Below the pieces are notes generated by a model. The model had not been told where the DNA came from. It did no database searches and worked only from the letters and a program-made list of their open reading frames with translations. DNA of 64,000 nt from Theobroma cacao (lineage: Eukaryota > Streptophyta > Magnoliopsida > Malvales > Malvaceae). Position 1 is the stretch's first letter, and each line of letters begins with the position of its first letter. The position numbers and the translations under genes are program-made. The stretch spans positions 5,918,957-5,982,956 of the forward strand of contig NC_030850.1 of NCBI RefSeq assembly GCF_000208745.1. The letters run 5' to 3'. Of this stretch, positions 37,211 through 47,995 are shown piece by piece.

Positions 37211-40200
37211 ATGTCATTTAGGGAAAAATAAAATTACAACTCTAATTTAATTGAGAGAAAGAGAGAATAAAAATCTAACAGTATTAGTACTAGTAGTAGC
37301 AGTATTTTTCTTCTTTTCCTGTTTCCAATGATAGAAAAAGGGAGAAATGGAGTGTTTGGACTCCCAAGCCGTGAGAAGTTTCCTAACAATCAGAAATTTT
37401 TGCCCCAGAGCTTGGAAAAAGTGAAACGGTGCGAACCAGGGGCTGCGCCCCGCGGCCCAACGCTGAATCGAGCAAGCCCAGGGTTCGCGTGACCAACACG
37501 TGTATTGGTCTTCGCCGTTGATGACGTGGCTGCTGATGCTAATTTGCGCCTCCTCTTGATTTGCACATTTTTATGCTCGTTCCTGTAACTCGATCAATTG
37601 ATTGGAGCAAAACTTGCTTATGATTGCTCATACGAAAAGGGCGTAAAGACCTTTTTTTTCTTTATCGACGTGAATCCAATCCAAAAAAATCTTAACCTTC
37701 ATCGACGATAGTACTTATTTTCACTTCAATGATAAATTATTATAATATATTTCTTATCCCTATTAATTATAAATTTAACTAATTTTATAATTTATTATAA
37801 AAAGTTAATCAAATAACAGAAAATGAATTAAATTCAAATTTACCTACTTTCTTGAGTACACAAATTAACAATGATAACTACCCAATTTGTTAAAAATGTG
37901 ATTCCTGTATGTTAATATGACAAATTTTTAATAATGTACCTAATAACTTTGATGAAGGCAGGCCATGTTCTCTACTAATGTAAAGAGAAAACAATGACAG
38001 CATAGAAAGCATGCAACTAGTCAAAAACACATGAGCCCTAAAAGTGTGTTTCAATTTTACTAAAAAAAATTGAATACTTATAGAGCAAGCTACAAAGCTA
38101 CAATCCAAATGGCAGTCCTTATCTATCATTTTATATGGTATCCTACAATTAGCTCCAAGAGTTGGCAAAATTCGATTTGAACACCAAGTTAAATAGAATT
38201 TTAAAATTGTCGGTGCATAAAAATAAGAAAAATCAGTTTTATATCTTAACTAGATTCTTATCATTTTTTTAAGTAAAGGATAAGCACAGATATCAATATA
38301 ATTGTTAATGTTATAAAGGTATAAAAAAAATACTTTTCACATTTTTGAAGATATATAATTTGAATTAAATCAACAAGATAATAACAGATTTATGATTTTG
38401 TATAAGAAGTGATTAAAGAATAATTATACAAAATCATAGATCATATTAATAATTTAATTTTAAAAAAAACTAAAAAATTAAAAAAACAATTACTATTTTC
38501 GATTTGCTCCTATGACAAGACATAATCTTTATATTAGAAGTTGGTTGTTTGGTAACAATCAAGTGCCTAAAAAACAATTTTTGATTGACTTGTGCATGAT
38601 AAATTTTACCAAATTTGCTTACCCATTATAAAGATAATGTATTGCTCAATATATGATTAAAGCAACCGAACAAAGTTTTGTGTTTAAAGTTCTGAAAACT
38701 CGCCGACACTTGCATTGGATTTTATTGTCCATATGTTGCTGACATTATTCGCTACTAAGTTAGGGGAGATTGACAAGTGTAGATAGGAATGAATCTATAG
38801 AAATATAGATGGCTTTGCGACATTGGTGAATGGTGCTGTTATTATCAAGCATGTCTGCTGGGGGAAAAACGCAACAGTTGATTAGTGATCCTAGGAAGGA
38901 TGCCCACTCAATGACCTCTCTCAAAAGCCTATATTCGATGCCACCCAAAGTGGCGAACTCTGCACCATGGCTGAACTAAAATGCTCTACCGTCAGTGCCC
39001 AACTTGTAGCAATCGAGAGTTAAAGTTGAAATATGAACTCGCTTTTTCAACAAAAAAACAAATGAAGCAGCAGATCACCTGATTCTCACGAGTTTCCCGA
39101 TTAAAGGTTCACACCGGGTACACGTGCAAGTTATGGATGTGTGGTGCTGATGATGAATACAGGTGGCATCCCAACAAGACAATAGATAATTAAATAATTA
39201 TAAAAACAATAGTAGACTATTCCTAACCTGTTTGTGGATCAAAGTTACATGTGTTCGTTCTAAAAAAAAAAGTAACAGAAGGGAATACTATTTATAGTTA
39301 TGGACTTAAGTTCATAGTGACTCGAGCTCGGGTCCATAACCTAAAACAGACAAGGCAGAGACCCACTAGAAAGCCGAACCTGTTTCCACTATTGCCCTAC
39401 TGGATTGGGTACTTGGTTTTCCAGGGAAGCATCAATGTGGGTTTTTTTTTTTTTCTTTCTGTTAATTGAAAATTGAGGGAAATAAAAAGTATGGAAGAAT
39501 TGTAATGTGGTCCTTCCTTTTTTAACGATTAATTTAATTAGAGTGAAAGGATTATTTAGTGATTTCTTATTTTCTTTCTTAGAGACAAATATTTTATTTT
39601 TTCAATATATAAATATTAAAATATGACACTTTATTAGAATTTCATATTTCAATTTGAAGATTTTAATTTTGAATCTTGAAAAAATATAAGAGAAAATTTA
39701 TGAGATGAACGACTACCTCTCATTTGTGTAATTCAACATCACATATATAAAAAAAATTATTGTTTTATGTTTTAGAATAATGAGAAATAGTAACTATTAT
39801 TAATCTATTGTATTTAAAAGTTATATATCATTGAAAGGAGACTTTTTTAATTAGATTTATAAAAAAAAAATGTAAAGACCCTTTTAATTGCTTTATTGTT
39901 TTTTTTATTTTTGGTTTCATAGTAGACAATAAAAAAATTTCTTATATTTTTATTCATTTTATCTTCTCTCGAAACATTTATATTTACTTTAAAGAACATT
40001 TAGATTTACTTAATTTTAACGAAACTAGAGACTACGATATAATTATTGTGATATCTCCACCAGTGTATCTAAAGTCAAGTTTGGCCAGTCATTGCAATCT
40101 GTGTCGATCCACACCCTAAATCATTTGGCATATTGGCTTGTTTCGTTCCATATTTAATTGGATACATCATATTCACCCTTTTGTTTCCCTCTTGAGAATT

Positions 40201-41863
40201 TCATACACTATATCTCTTTTTATAATTCGTTTTATTTATCCTCGACATTACTCATTTGTTATTGGCTACTCACCTGTTTATAGTCTTAGACAAAATTTAC
40301 TACTCAATTAGGGTTACATTCCCAAACAACTTGACTCATCGACGTGCCTCGTGGTGCGATAGGGGTCCAGGCACAACAATGCTCTCACCTTCTCCAATGA
40401 TCTAAATTTGATTTTTTGAATATAAAAGTACATTTTACTATTTTAAGTTACATATTGATGTGTTATTTATTTAAAATTTCATATGTATTATTTAAAATTA
40501 TATTTTATTTCATGACATTTCTATTAATTTTTTCTGATTTTTAAGGAAAACGGTATTTGTTTGGTTTTTGTGTCCCATGAAAATGATTTTATGATTTTTT
40601 TTCAAGTATCAAATTGATAATATTACTATAATTTGAGTACATAATATGTAATTAAGTTATTTTTGCTTGTTATTTTTCATTCAAAAGAGAATTTGTGATG
40701 ATTTTATTTGAAATACAAATATAATACAATCATAGGATACTTAAAAAGTATTAAAATTGATAGTGATACTTTTAAGAGTGGGTTAAAATTATAAATAATA
40801 ATAATAAATAAATAAAAAATACAAAAAGCTGCATACACCATTTGTATTTTTTAAAATAAAATTCCAATACACCATAAATTAAAAGGGAAGGAGACAGAAG
40901 ATAAGGTTAATCATAGTCAACGTAAATTGTGATGTTTGTAATAAATCACGAAAATAGAGCAAAGAATAAAATTATGTATAAAAGGTTAATACTAAAAAGT
41001 AGAATTATAATTAATTAAAACTAAATAATAACTAAAATATTATGTCATGAATTTTAAATCTGTAGGAAAAAAATAGGGTGAATCTTGCAAATATAAACAT
41101 AAACTTTTTACTATTTATCAAATATGTCTTTTGGGTTGAGAATATAAAAATACAATTTATAAATTTATTTAAAATTTATTTTTCAAAGTTTAACACCGCA
41201 TGTTGAATGTAAATTTCAATATGCGACATTTGATATTATAATAGATTCAAACATTTCCTGATGTGGGACTTCATGAAAGATATAAATGTAAAGATAGACT
41301 TAAACTAATGTAAGACTTTTTTTCTTCTATGAGTAAAGAGTCAATGCAATAAAGATATCCTACGATTGAGTAAAGTAAAATGTCATGGATTAAAAATAAG
41401 GTGGGACTTGAGAATATAAATATAAACCTTTCACTATCTATTAAGCATATTTTTTGGATTAAGAATGTGAGCTTATGATTTATAGATTTATTTGAATTTT
41501 ATTTTCAAACTTAAAAAATGCACAAGATTATAATTAAATTTTGATTAGTGATAACTACACCAACCTTATTATAAGTAATTTATGTAAAAATAATATTATT
41601 CATTTTATTTTAAAAAATAATTTTCTTACTTTTTATATTTAAACGCATTTTTTTTCAAATTTTATTCATGAAAATTAGTATGCGACGACTGGCGTTCACC
41701 GTGATTCGAACCTGGGATACGCTCAATGACATTACCTAAATCTATCCCTCGGTAAAACCCTGGTTCGGCCGTCTCCCTCGCGATCCATTCTTGTCACAGC
41801 CAAAACCCTAATATCGGACCCAACAACTGAAAGAAGAAAGTAACGCAAAAGAAGAAGAAGAAG
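37211..41863. other. Intergenic region between RKP and the PPR gene
   Basis: RKP and the PPR gene are divergent, so both promoters lie here. The RKP side (37380-37560) is GC-rich. A 62-codon minus frame at 38760-38948 shows no recognisable domain. Diverged direct repeats of about 135 bases lie near 41044-41180 and 41382-41515, with TGTGGGACTT between them near 41262, possibly the remains of a small LTR element. The rest is AT-rich with no visible genes. Confidence 0.4.
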
Positions 41864-43846
41864 ATGAGACATCCATGGCGATTTCTTCTCTTCCGAAGAT
41901 ATCCGCGGTCTCCTCTCCTAGTTCCCACCATGTCCCAGGTATTCCCTCCTTCCATTCCTCCTCCTCCTCGTACTCGCTCATTCCACAACATTTCTTCACA
42001 CTCTCATTTCACAAACCCCTTCAACATGAAGAAAGAACTATCCATGATAAATTGCAAAAGCAGCACCATCAATCATTGTAGTTTCTCATCCGAGGCAGCC
42101 GTTGAAGAAAAAGAACCAGATCATGTTTTGGTAACTGTGACTGGTATTTTCACTAGACTTAATGATAGGAATGATATAAAGAGAGAATTGGAGTTAAATG
42201 ATGTTGTTTTTAGCCATGATATGATTTTGAAGGTTTTGAGGAATGTTGAGTCTAGTCCTGATGTTGCAAGGAGATTTTTTGATTGTATTTTGGAGAGCAA
42301 TTTGGAGAAATTGAGCTCAAAATCGTATAACCTGATGCTAGGTATTTTGGGTGTCAATGGGTGGGTTGAGGAATTTTGGAGTTTGGTTGATGTCATGAAG
42401 CAGAAAGGATACGGTATCTCTGGTGGTGTCCGCGACAGAGTTGCAGCGAAGTTTGAGAAGGACGGGTTGGAGAGCGATTTGGAGAGATTGAAAGGGGTTT
42501 TTGCCTCGGGATCAGTGGATAGTTCAATGGAAAAGTTTTGTTCTAGGGTGTGTAAGATTGTTAGGAGCAATGTGTGGGGGGATGATGTTGAGGAGAGGTT
42601 GCGTGATCTGAATGTTGCATTTTCAAGTGATTTGGTGAAAATGGTTTTGGAAAATCTTGGCACAGAACCAACAAAAGCATTTATACTTTTTAGGTGGGCT
42701 GAGGAGTGCGGTTTGTTGAAGCATGATCAGCAGAGTTATAATGCTATAGCGAGGGTTTTGGGGAGGGAAGATTGCATTGATAGGTTTTGGAAGGTTGTTG
42801 ATGAAATGAAAAGTATCGGGTATGAAATGGAAATGGAGACTTATGTTAAGGTTTTAGGGCGCTTTTGTAAGAGGAAGATGATTAAGGAAGCCGTAGACTT
42901 GTATGAGTTTAAAATGGCTAGTTGCAATAAGCCTTCTGTGAGTTGTTGTACCTTTCTGCTGAGGAAAATAGTGGTGAGTAAACAATTGGACATGGATTTG
43001 TTTTCCAGAGTTGTGAGGGTTTTTAAGGAGAGTGGGAATGTCTTGACAGATTCTATGGTTGATGCAGTTCTCAGATCTTTGACAAGTGTTGGTAGACTTG
43101 GTGAATGCAACAAGGTTCTAAAAGTAATGGAGGAAGGTGGGTTTGTAGCTGGCCGTAATTTGCAGAGTAAAATTGCTTTTAGACTTGCTAGTGCTGGTAA
43201 AAAAGATGAAACTGCTGAGTTTATGGATTATGTTGCAGCATCAAATACTAATTTAGATCACAAGGCATGGGGATCTTTAATTGAAGGGTGTTGTGCTGCT
43301 GGGGATCTTGAGACAGCATTAGCTTATTTCCAAAATATGGTTGAAAAAGAAGGGGTCTTTTATGCTGGTTATGCCTTTGAATGGTTGGTAAATTCTTATT
43401 GCAGCAGGAAAAGAGCGATGGATGCATGCAAGCTTCTGCACAAGTACGTTAGTGAGAATCAGTTAAGGCCATGGCATACTACGTACAAGGAATTGATAAG
43501 GAAGTTACTGGCTCAGGGTGGATTTAGAGATGGTTTAAGTCTCTTGGGCTTGATGAAAGATCATGGTTTCCCACCCTTTGTGGATCCATTCATTGATTAT
43601 GTATCAAAGTCTGGAAGTAGCGAAGATGCTATTGCTTTTCTCAAGTCTATGACATCAAAAAGGTTTCCATCTCTGTCAGTGGTTCTCCGTGTTTTTGAAG
43701 CCTTTTTTAAAGCTGCAAGGCAAAATGAAGCACAAGATTTATTGTCAAAATGCCCAGGTTACATTCGTAACCATGCAGATGTTTTGAATCTCTTTTGTTC
43801 CAAGAAATCAGGTCAAGCTGTTGCTGCACCTCCTGCGATTGCTTAG
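41864..43846 (+). CDS. Mitochondrial pentatricopeptide repeat protein
   Basis: A single uninterrupted exon encodes 660 residues. The N-terminus (MRHPWRFLLFRRYPRSPLLV) is rich in Arg and hydrophobic residues and lacks acidic residues, as in mitochondrial targeting peptides. From about residue 85 helical pairs of the PPR type follow; the clearest lie near 285-360 (SYNAIARVLGREDCIDRFW, then TYVKVLGRFCKRKMIKEAVD). No E, DYW or SMR extension is seen, so it is P-class. I recall the closest relatives as Arabidopsis At3g02490 and At5g15980. P-class proteins bind organellar RNA and affect its stability, splicing or translation; the target here is unknown. Lack of introns is usual for PPR genes. Open frames on the opposite strand at 42121-42663 and 42841-43113 are shadows. 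Confidence 0.92.
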   Translation: MRHPWRFLLFRRYPRSPLLVPTMSQVFPPSIPPPPRTRSFHNISSHSHFTNPFNMKKELSMINCKSSTINHCSFSSEAAVEEKEPDHVLVTVTGIFTRLNDRNDIKRELELNDVVFSHDMILKVLRNVESSPDVARRFFDCILESNLEKLSSKSYNLMLGILGVNGWVEEFWSLVDVMKQKGYGISGGVRDRVAAKFEKDGLESDLERLKGVFASGSVDSSMEKFCSRVCKIVRSNVWGDDVEERLRDLNVAFSSDLVKMVLENLGTEPTKAFILFRWAEECGLLKHDQQSYNAIARVLGREDCIDRFWKVVDEMKSIGYEMEMETYVKVLGRFCKRKMIKEAVDLYEFKMASCNKPSVSCCTFLLRKIVVSKQLDMDLFSRVVRVFKESGNVLTDSMVDAVLRSLTSVGRLGECNKVLKVMEEGGFVAGRNLQSKIAFRLASAGKKDETAEFMDYVAASNTNLDHKAWGSLIEGCCAAGDLETALAYFQNMVEKEGVFYAGYAFEWLVNSYCSRKRAMDACKLLHKYVSENQLRPWHTTYKELIRKLLAQGGFRDGLSLLGLMKDHGFPPFVDPFIDYVSKSGSSEDAIAFLKSMTSKRFPSLSVVLRVFEAFFKAARQNEAQDLLSKCPGYIRNHADVLNLFCSKKSGQAVAAPPAIA

Positions 43847-44011
43847 GCTTCATTGACTGTGTTTCAGATTGTACTTTAATTGATTAGGATGGCATTTGTT
43901 CTAAAAGTTTGCCATGAGATTTTCAACATCAATCATTAAAATGTGTTGTCCTCTGGCTTCAACTTGCAAAGAAAAATCAAAAGAATTTAGGATTTTCATG
44001 ATTTTTCCCTG

Positions 44012-44305
44012 TTAGTGCTTTACAATTGCATATGGAGTCAATTTTAGGAGGATGCCTCCACTGTGGGTATTATCAAATGAAACAATGCCTCGCATAAGTC
44101 TATTGAGGGTTTCCTCAAAGTTTTGGTTGAGTCCAACTAACTCTGAGCATGTGAACTTGGGCATAAGTTTTACCGTCTCCCTCATATGATGCTGTTTTGA
44201 TGAAATGACTTGGATCATTATCTGGACGTTATCTAAACTATTTTTTGGATTTGCTACCTGATTGATTACCTTATCCTGTAAATATGCTATAGGTTCAGTT
44301 GTCAT
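44012..44305 (-). CDS. Doubtful 97-codon ORF
   Basis: A minus-strand frame of 97 codons reads as a hydrophilic, mixed-composition protein (MTTEPIAYLQDKVINQ at the start, LKLTPYAIVKH at the end) in a short patch of DNA less AT-rich than its flanks. It lies just 3' of the PPR gene, convergent with it. I recognise no domain. It may be a relic exon or chance. Confidence 0.2.
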   Translation of the reverse strand: MTTEPIAYLQDKVINQVANPKNSLDNVQIMIQVISSKQHHMRETVKLMPKFTCSELVGLNQNFEETLNRLMRGIVSFDNTHSGGILLKLTPYAIVKH

Positions 44306-44485
44306 TTTTTGTTTATTAACTGGTTATGGTAATAAGCCTCCGTACAATATGCTTGTAGTTACGGTGAAAGTGATTCCTTGGCAGGTAATGAATTTTGAGA
44401 CCAATCAAAAGATGTTTATTTCACAACTACTCCATATGGATATGTCATGTCCATGAAACAGCAAAATAAAATTCTTTTACTCTAA

Positions 44486-45100
44486 GATGGGGTTTGATAT
44501 TTTACAATACAATGTGATTATAGATAATGTGATTGTAAATAATGTGACTGTAAATAATGTAATTATAGGAAAAATAACATTACATTACTTGGTATGCAAG
44601 CAAAATAATGATTAAAATGTAAAAAATATAATATTACAGCGTTTGATTTATCAATATTTTACTGAGAATGTAATGTTAATTTTCAAAATTATCTTTATTT
44701 ATTAAAATATAATTTTAATATATTTATATATTTTTTTATTAATTTTTATATAATATCATCTCTTAAATATATTTTTAATATCATATATTTTATTTTTATT
44801 TTTTATTATAATCTTATATATTTTATTTTCACTTTTTTAATATAATTTTTATATTATATATTTTATTTTAATATTTTTTATTTTAATTATAACGTTACAA
44901 AATTTTTTTAATAAGACAATAAAATTGAAGGGTAAAAGTATTTTTAAAAATATTACAGAATGCAATGTAAAGTGATTGTTTTAGTTTTGAATTACAATTA
45001 CATTACATCACTTAGCTGTAATGTGATTGTATTATAATATTATATTACAGTGATTTATTGTAAAATAAATACTGTAATATAATTTAATTAAACATATTAT
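44486..45100. mobile_element. Foldback/MITE-type element with long inverted ends
   Basis: The left end carries GGGTTTGATATTTTACAATA followed by repeated words AATGTGATTGTAAATAATGT. The right end, in reverse complement, carries ATGTTTAATTAAATTATATT, then ACAATCACATTACAGC and GTAATGTAATTG. The two ends can fold back through many TGTAAT/ATTACA pairs, while the middle is almost pure A/T. No protein is encoded. Exact borders are uncertain. Confidence 0.6.
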
Positions 45101-46080
45101 AAGGAATGTGCTTTCACTTTTCTCCGAGTATTTGGTTTAATGATACATGTATGTAACTTTTGCTCAAAAAGCTAAGCTTGAAGCCGCTTTTCATCAAATT
45201 AACAAAAAAATAAAAATAATAATAAAAAAGGGACTGCATGTAATAACATTCTGCAGACTTGTTTATTGAGAAACGTAAAGTTCTTGGTGGTGCAGGACCA
45301 TGGTTAGCGTAAATTAGGTATCTTGACATTAAGCTTTTATGCAGAATAAGGAGTTTTAAGCTTAACGAATGCTATTCAATGCTACTGTGCAATTATCTCA
45401 ACACCTGACCCCGTATCAAGGCTTCTGCTACTTCTTGTTTTGGCATGGGCTTCGACAGCTGGACCTTTATTTATTTCTGAGAAGCACTCTGGTTATGACG
45501 AAGATATATGGAACAGATACAATACAAAAAACACAGGCAAGGGCACTGATGTAATTGTCTGTTAATATGCTAGTACTGTTTGACAAAAATTTACAATTTT
45601 CCTTTTCTTTTTGTTGGATGGAAACAATTTTCTGTTTTGGTAGGAAAAAGTCAAATTATTCAAATTTGGATTTTATACTTACTTTTAAAGAGAAAATTAT
45701 GAGGAATAATTTTTCTTAATAAGGATATTTTGAAAATAAGTATCAAAATAAATTTAATTATTTTTAATCATATTTAACCATGATTTGATAAAAATACTCT
45801 TAAAATTATTTTAAATAAATTAAATCATTCATCACAAGTTTTCTTCATTTGTACTTCTGATTTCTCTCTCACCATCTCATTTTTTCAAATTTTATCGATT
45901 TTTCTCTTCGGTATTCGTCTGCTATGCTTTTGATTTTTCTTTCTCTTACGTTTTTAGATTTTTCTTTCTTATGTTTTGAAGATACCAAGCAATGATTTTA
46001 ATGTGTTTAGGTGAGTGACTATTTGGAGAATTTAATTTTTAGGTATTTTGGATAAAACTAAAATGGTATAAATGATTTTA
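45101..46080. other. Intergenic region
   Basis: AT-rich DNA with a CT/T-rich patch near 45850-45990. No gene or RNA feature is visible. Confidence 0.45.
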
Positions 46081-46091
46081 GATGTTTGAAA

Positions 46092-47380
46092 TAGCTCTTA
46101 ATTGAATCAATTCGGGATCTCGACACCAATAAACTTAAAAATTTGAAATTTATAAATTTAAGTTTTCAAAGAAATTTTTTTTTATTTTAAGTTGAAATAC
46201 GTGTTTTAGATAAAAAAATTTATATTTTAATTTATGAAAACATGTTAGAAACACTTTAATCGGTGTCAAATTGTCAACAAAAAAAAAACAATGAAGAGAG
46301 TTTAGAGGATTTGAAGTTTTTGTTTGTAAGTAATAACAACATTTTAAGCATTAAAGTGTAATAAATTATTTTTGAATGCGTGTAACAATAATATTTTTTT
46401 TTCAATGTGATTTGTAACAACTTTTTTTAACTATGATGTGTAACATGTTTTTGTATATAACATGTAACAACAATATTTTTTTTCAACATGACGTGTAACA
46501 ACATCATTTTTTTTAATCAATTGAATTAATTGAATCAACATGTTTTTGTAACAACAACATGTCTAGGTCCCGAATTAATTGAATCAATTTGGGACATAGA
46601 CACCAATAAACTAAAAATTTTGAAATTTATAAACTTAGGTTTTTAAAGAAATTTTTTTTTAGTTGAAATAGGTGTTTTAGATAATAAAATTTATGTTTTG
46701 ATTTATGAAAATATGTTATAAACACTTCAATCGGTACCAAATTGCAAAAAAAAACAAAAACAATGAAGAGAGTTTAGAGGATTTGAAATTTTAGTTTGTA
46801 AGTAACAACAACATTTTAGGTATTAAAGTGTAACAAATTGTTTTTGAATGCGTGTAACAATAATATTTTTTTTTCAACATGGCTTGTAACAACTTTTTTT
46901 AACCACGATGATCTTTGCGCTTGGAGCAATGACGAGTGAGGTTCTAACCGAGGAGCATCTATTGCTGGTTGAAAACTATTTCCAAACGCCCTCTTAGGCC
47001 TGGGTTCGACCCTGGCCTTAGAGAATTTATGAAAGGGCTCCGTACGAGGTAAAGTCCTACAAAAAATAAACATTTTTTAACCATGACGTGTAACATGTTT
47101 TTGTATATGAAATGTAACAATAATATTTTTTTTCAACATGGCGTGTAACAACAATATTTTTTTTCAACATGACGTGTAACAACCTAACTATAATATGTCA
47201 TATATTTTTATACATTGCATGTAACAACCTAATCGTTGCGTATAACATGTTTTTGCACATGACGTGTAACAATAATATTTTTTTTCAACATGACATGTCA
47301 CATATTTTTGTACATGAAATCTAACAACTTAATCATGATCCGTCATATATTTTTGTACATGACATGTAACATCATAACGT
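46092..47380. repeat. Complex direct-repeat array
   Basis: Two copies of a roughly 350-base unit start near 46092 and 46572, both opening AATTGAATCAATT and sharing GACACCAATAAACT, GAAGAGAGTTTAGAGGATTT and GAATGCGTGTAACAATAATA. Each is followed by shorter units built on (A)CGTGTAACAACAATATTTTT and ACATGTTTTTGTA words, repeated with variation to about 47370. No coding frame runs through it. The array looks like tandem amplification of an AT-rich repeat, later split by a SINE. Confidence 0.8.
46911..47072 (+). mobile_element. SINE family B inserted in the repeat array
   Basis: This 162-base segment is much more GC-rich than the array around it and interrupts the array pattern. A B-box-like GGGTTCGACCCTGG lies at 47002-47015 and an A-box-like stretch near 46920-46936. 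The 3' end is A-rich (AAAAAATAAACA). It is bounded by TTTTTTAACCACGATG (46895-46910) and TTTTTTAACCATGACG (47073-47088), a near-exact target duplication. Removing it restores the array word order seen near 46424-46450. The head differs from family A. Confidence 0.82.
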
Positions 47381-47819
47381 GTAATTTTATTAAAAGTAAT
47401 TTTATCTAACTTAATTAAAAATAATTAAAATTATAAAAAAACTATTTTTAAAAGTATCTTATCTTTAAGGATTACTTTTAAAAATTCTCTTAACTTTAAA
47501 TTTGATTTTGTACCCAAACCAAATGGGTAGTAAAAATCCCAAGCAATCAAAATTCAGATATCATTACCAAACACATATTTTAATTTTATATACTATTCCC
47601 CCACAGAATCATCGTCTCCATTGTCCGTACCCAAGAATTTGTATTCTTTCAATTTCCCCCCTTTCTTAAAACTTTTGAAAACATTTCAATCAGCCCCTCA
47701 AATTTTAATACCCCCGCGCCTCCCTTGAAGGAAAAAACAAAAATTATATAAAACCCTCAAAATTTAGCAGACCACCGCGTTGGATTGACGCTCAAAAAAA
47801 ACCACTTGCGCCCTCCACT

Positions 47820-47829
47820 TATATAAATA
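47820..47829 (+). promoter_or_regulatory. HIT4: TATA box of the HIT4 gene
   Basis: TATATAAATA lies about 167 bases before the HIT4 ATG, followed by a CT-rich leader (CTCTCTCTCTCC near 47912) typical of plant leaders. Confidence 0.6.
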
Positions 47830-47995
47830 CGCCTTTTTCTAGTTTTCCTGTCTCCTTTATCTCTCTATAGATTTTGAATCCGGATCCACCGCCATCACCC
47901 ATAATAACATACTCCTCTCTCTCTCTCCATCTCTCTCGAACCTGCTTTGCCGTTGCCTTTGTTTTTCGTTTTTTCAATAATAATTATAAAAAACA

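Noticed and set aside
38760..38948. 62-codon minus-strand frame between RKP and the PPR gene
   Set aside because: I considered a retroelement RNase H fragment, but no catalytic or conserved motif could be identified.
41690..41740. Possible tRNA remnant (GATTCGAACCTGGGATACGC on the plus strand)
   Set aside because: It resembles a T-arm in reverse complement, but no acceptor stem, D-arm or anticodon arm can be built around it.
42121..42663. 180-codon minus-strand frame inside the PPR gene
   Set aside because: It mirrors the PPR coding sequence on the opposite strand and shows no protein family character of its own.
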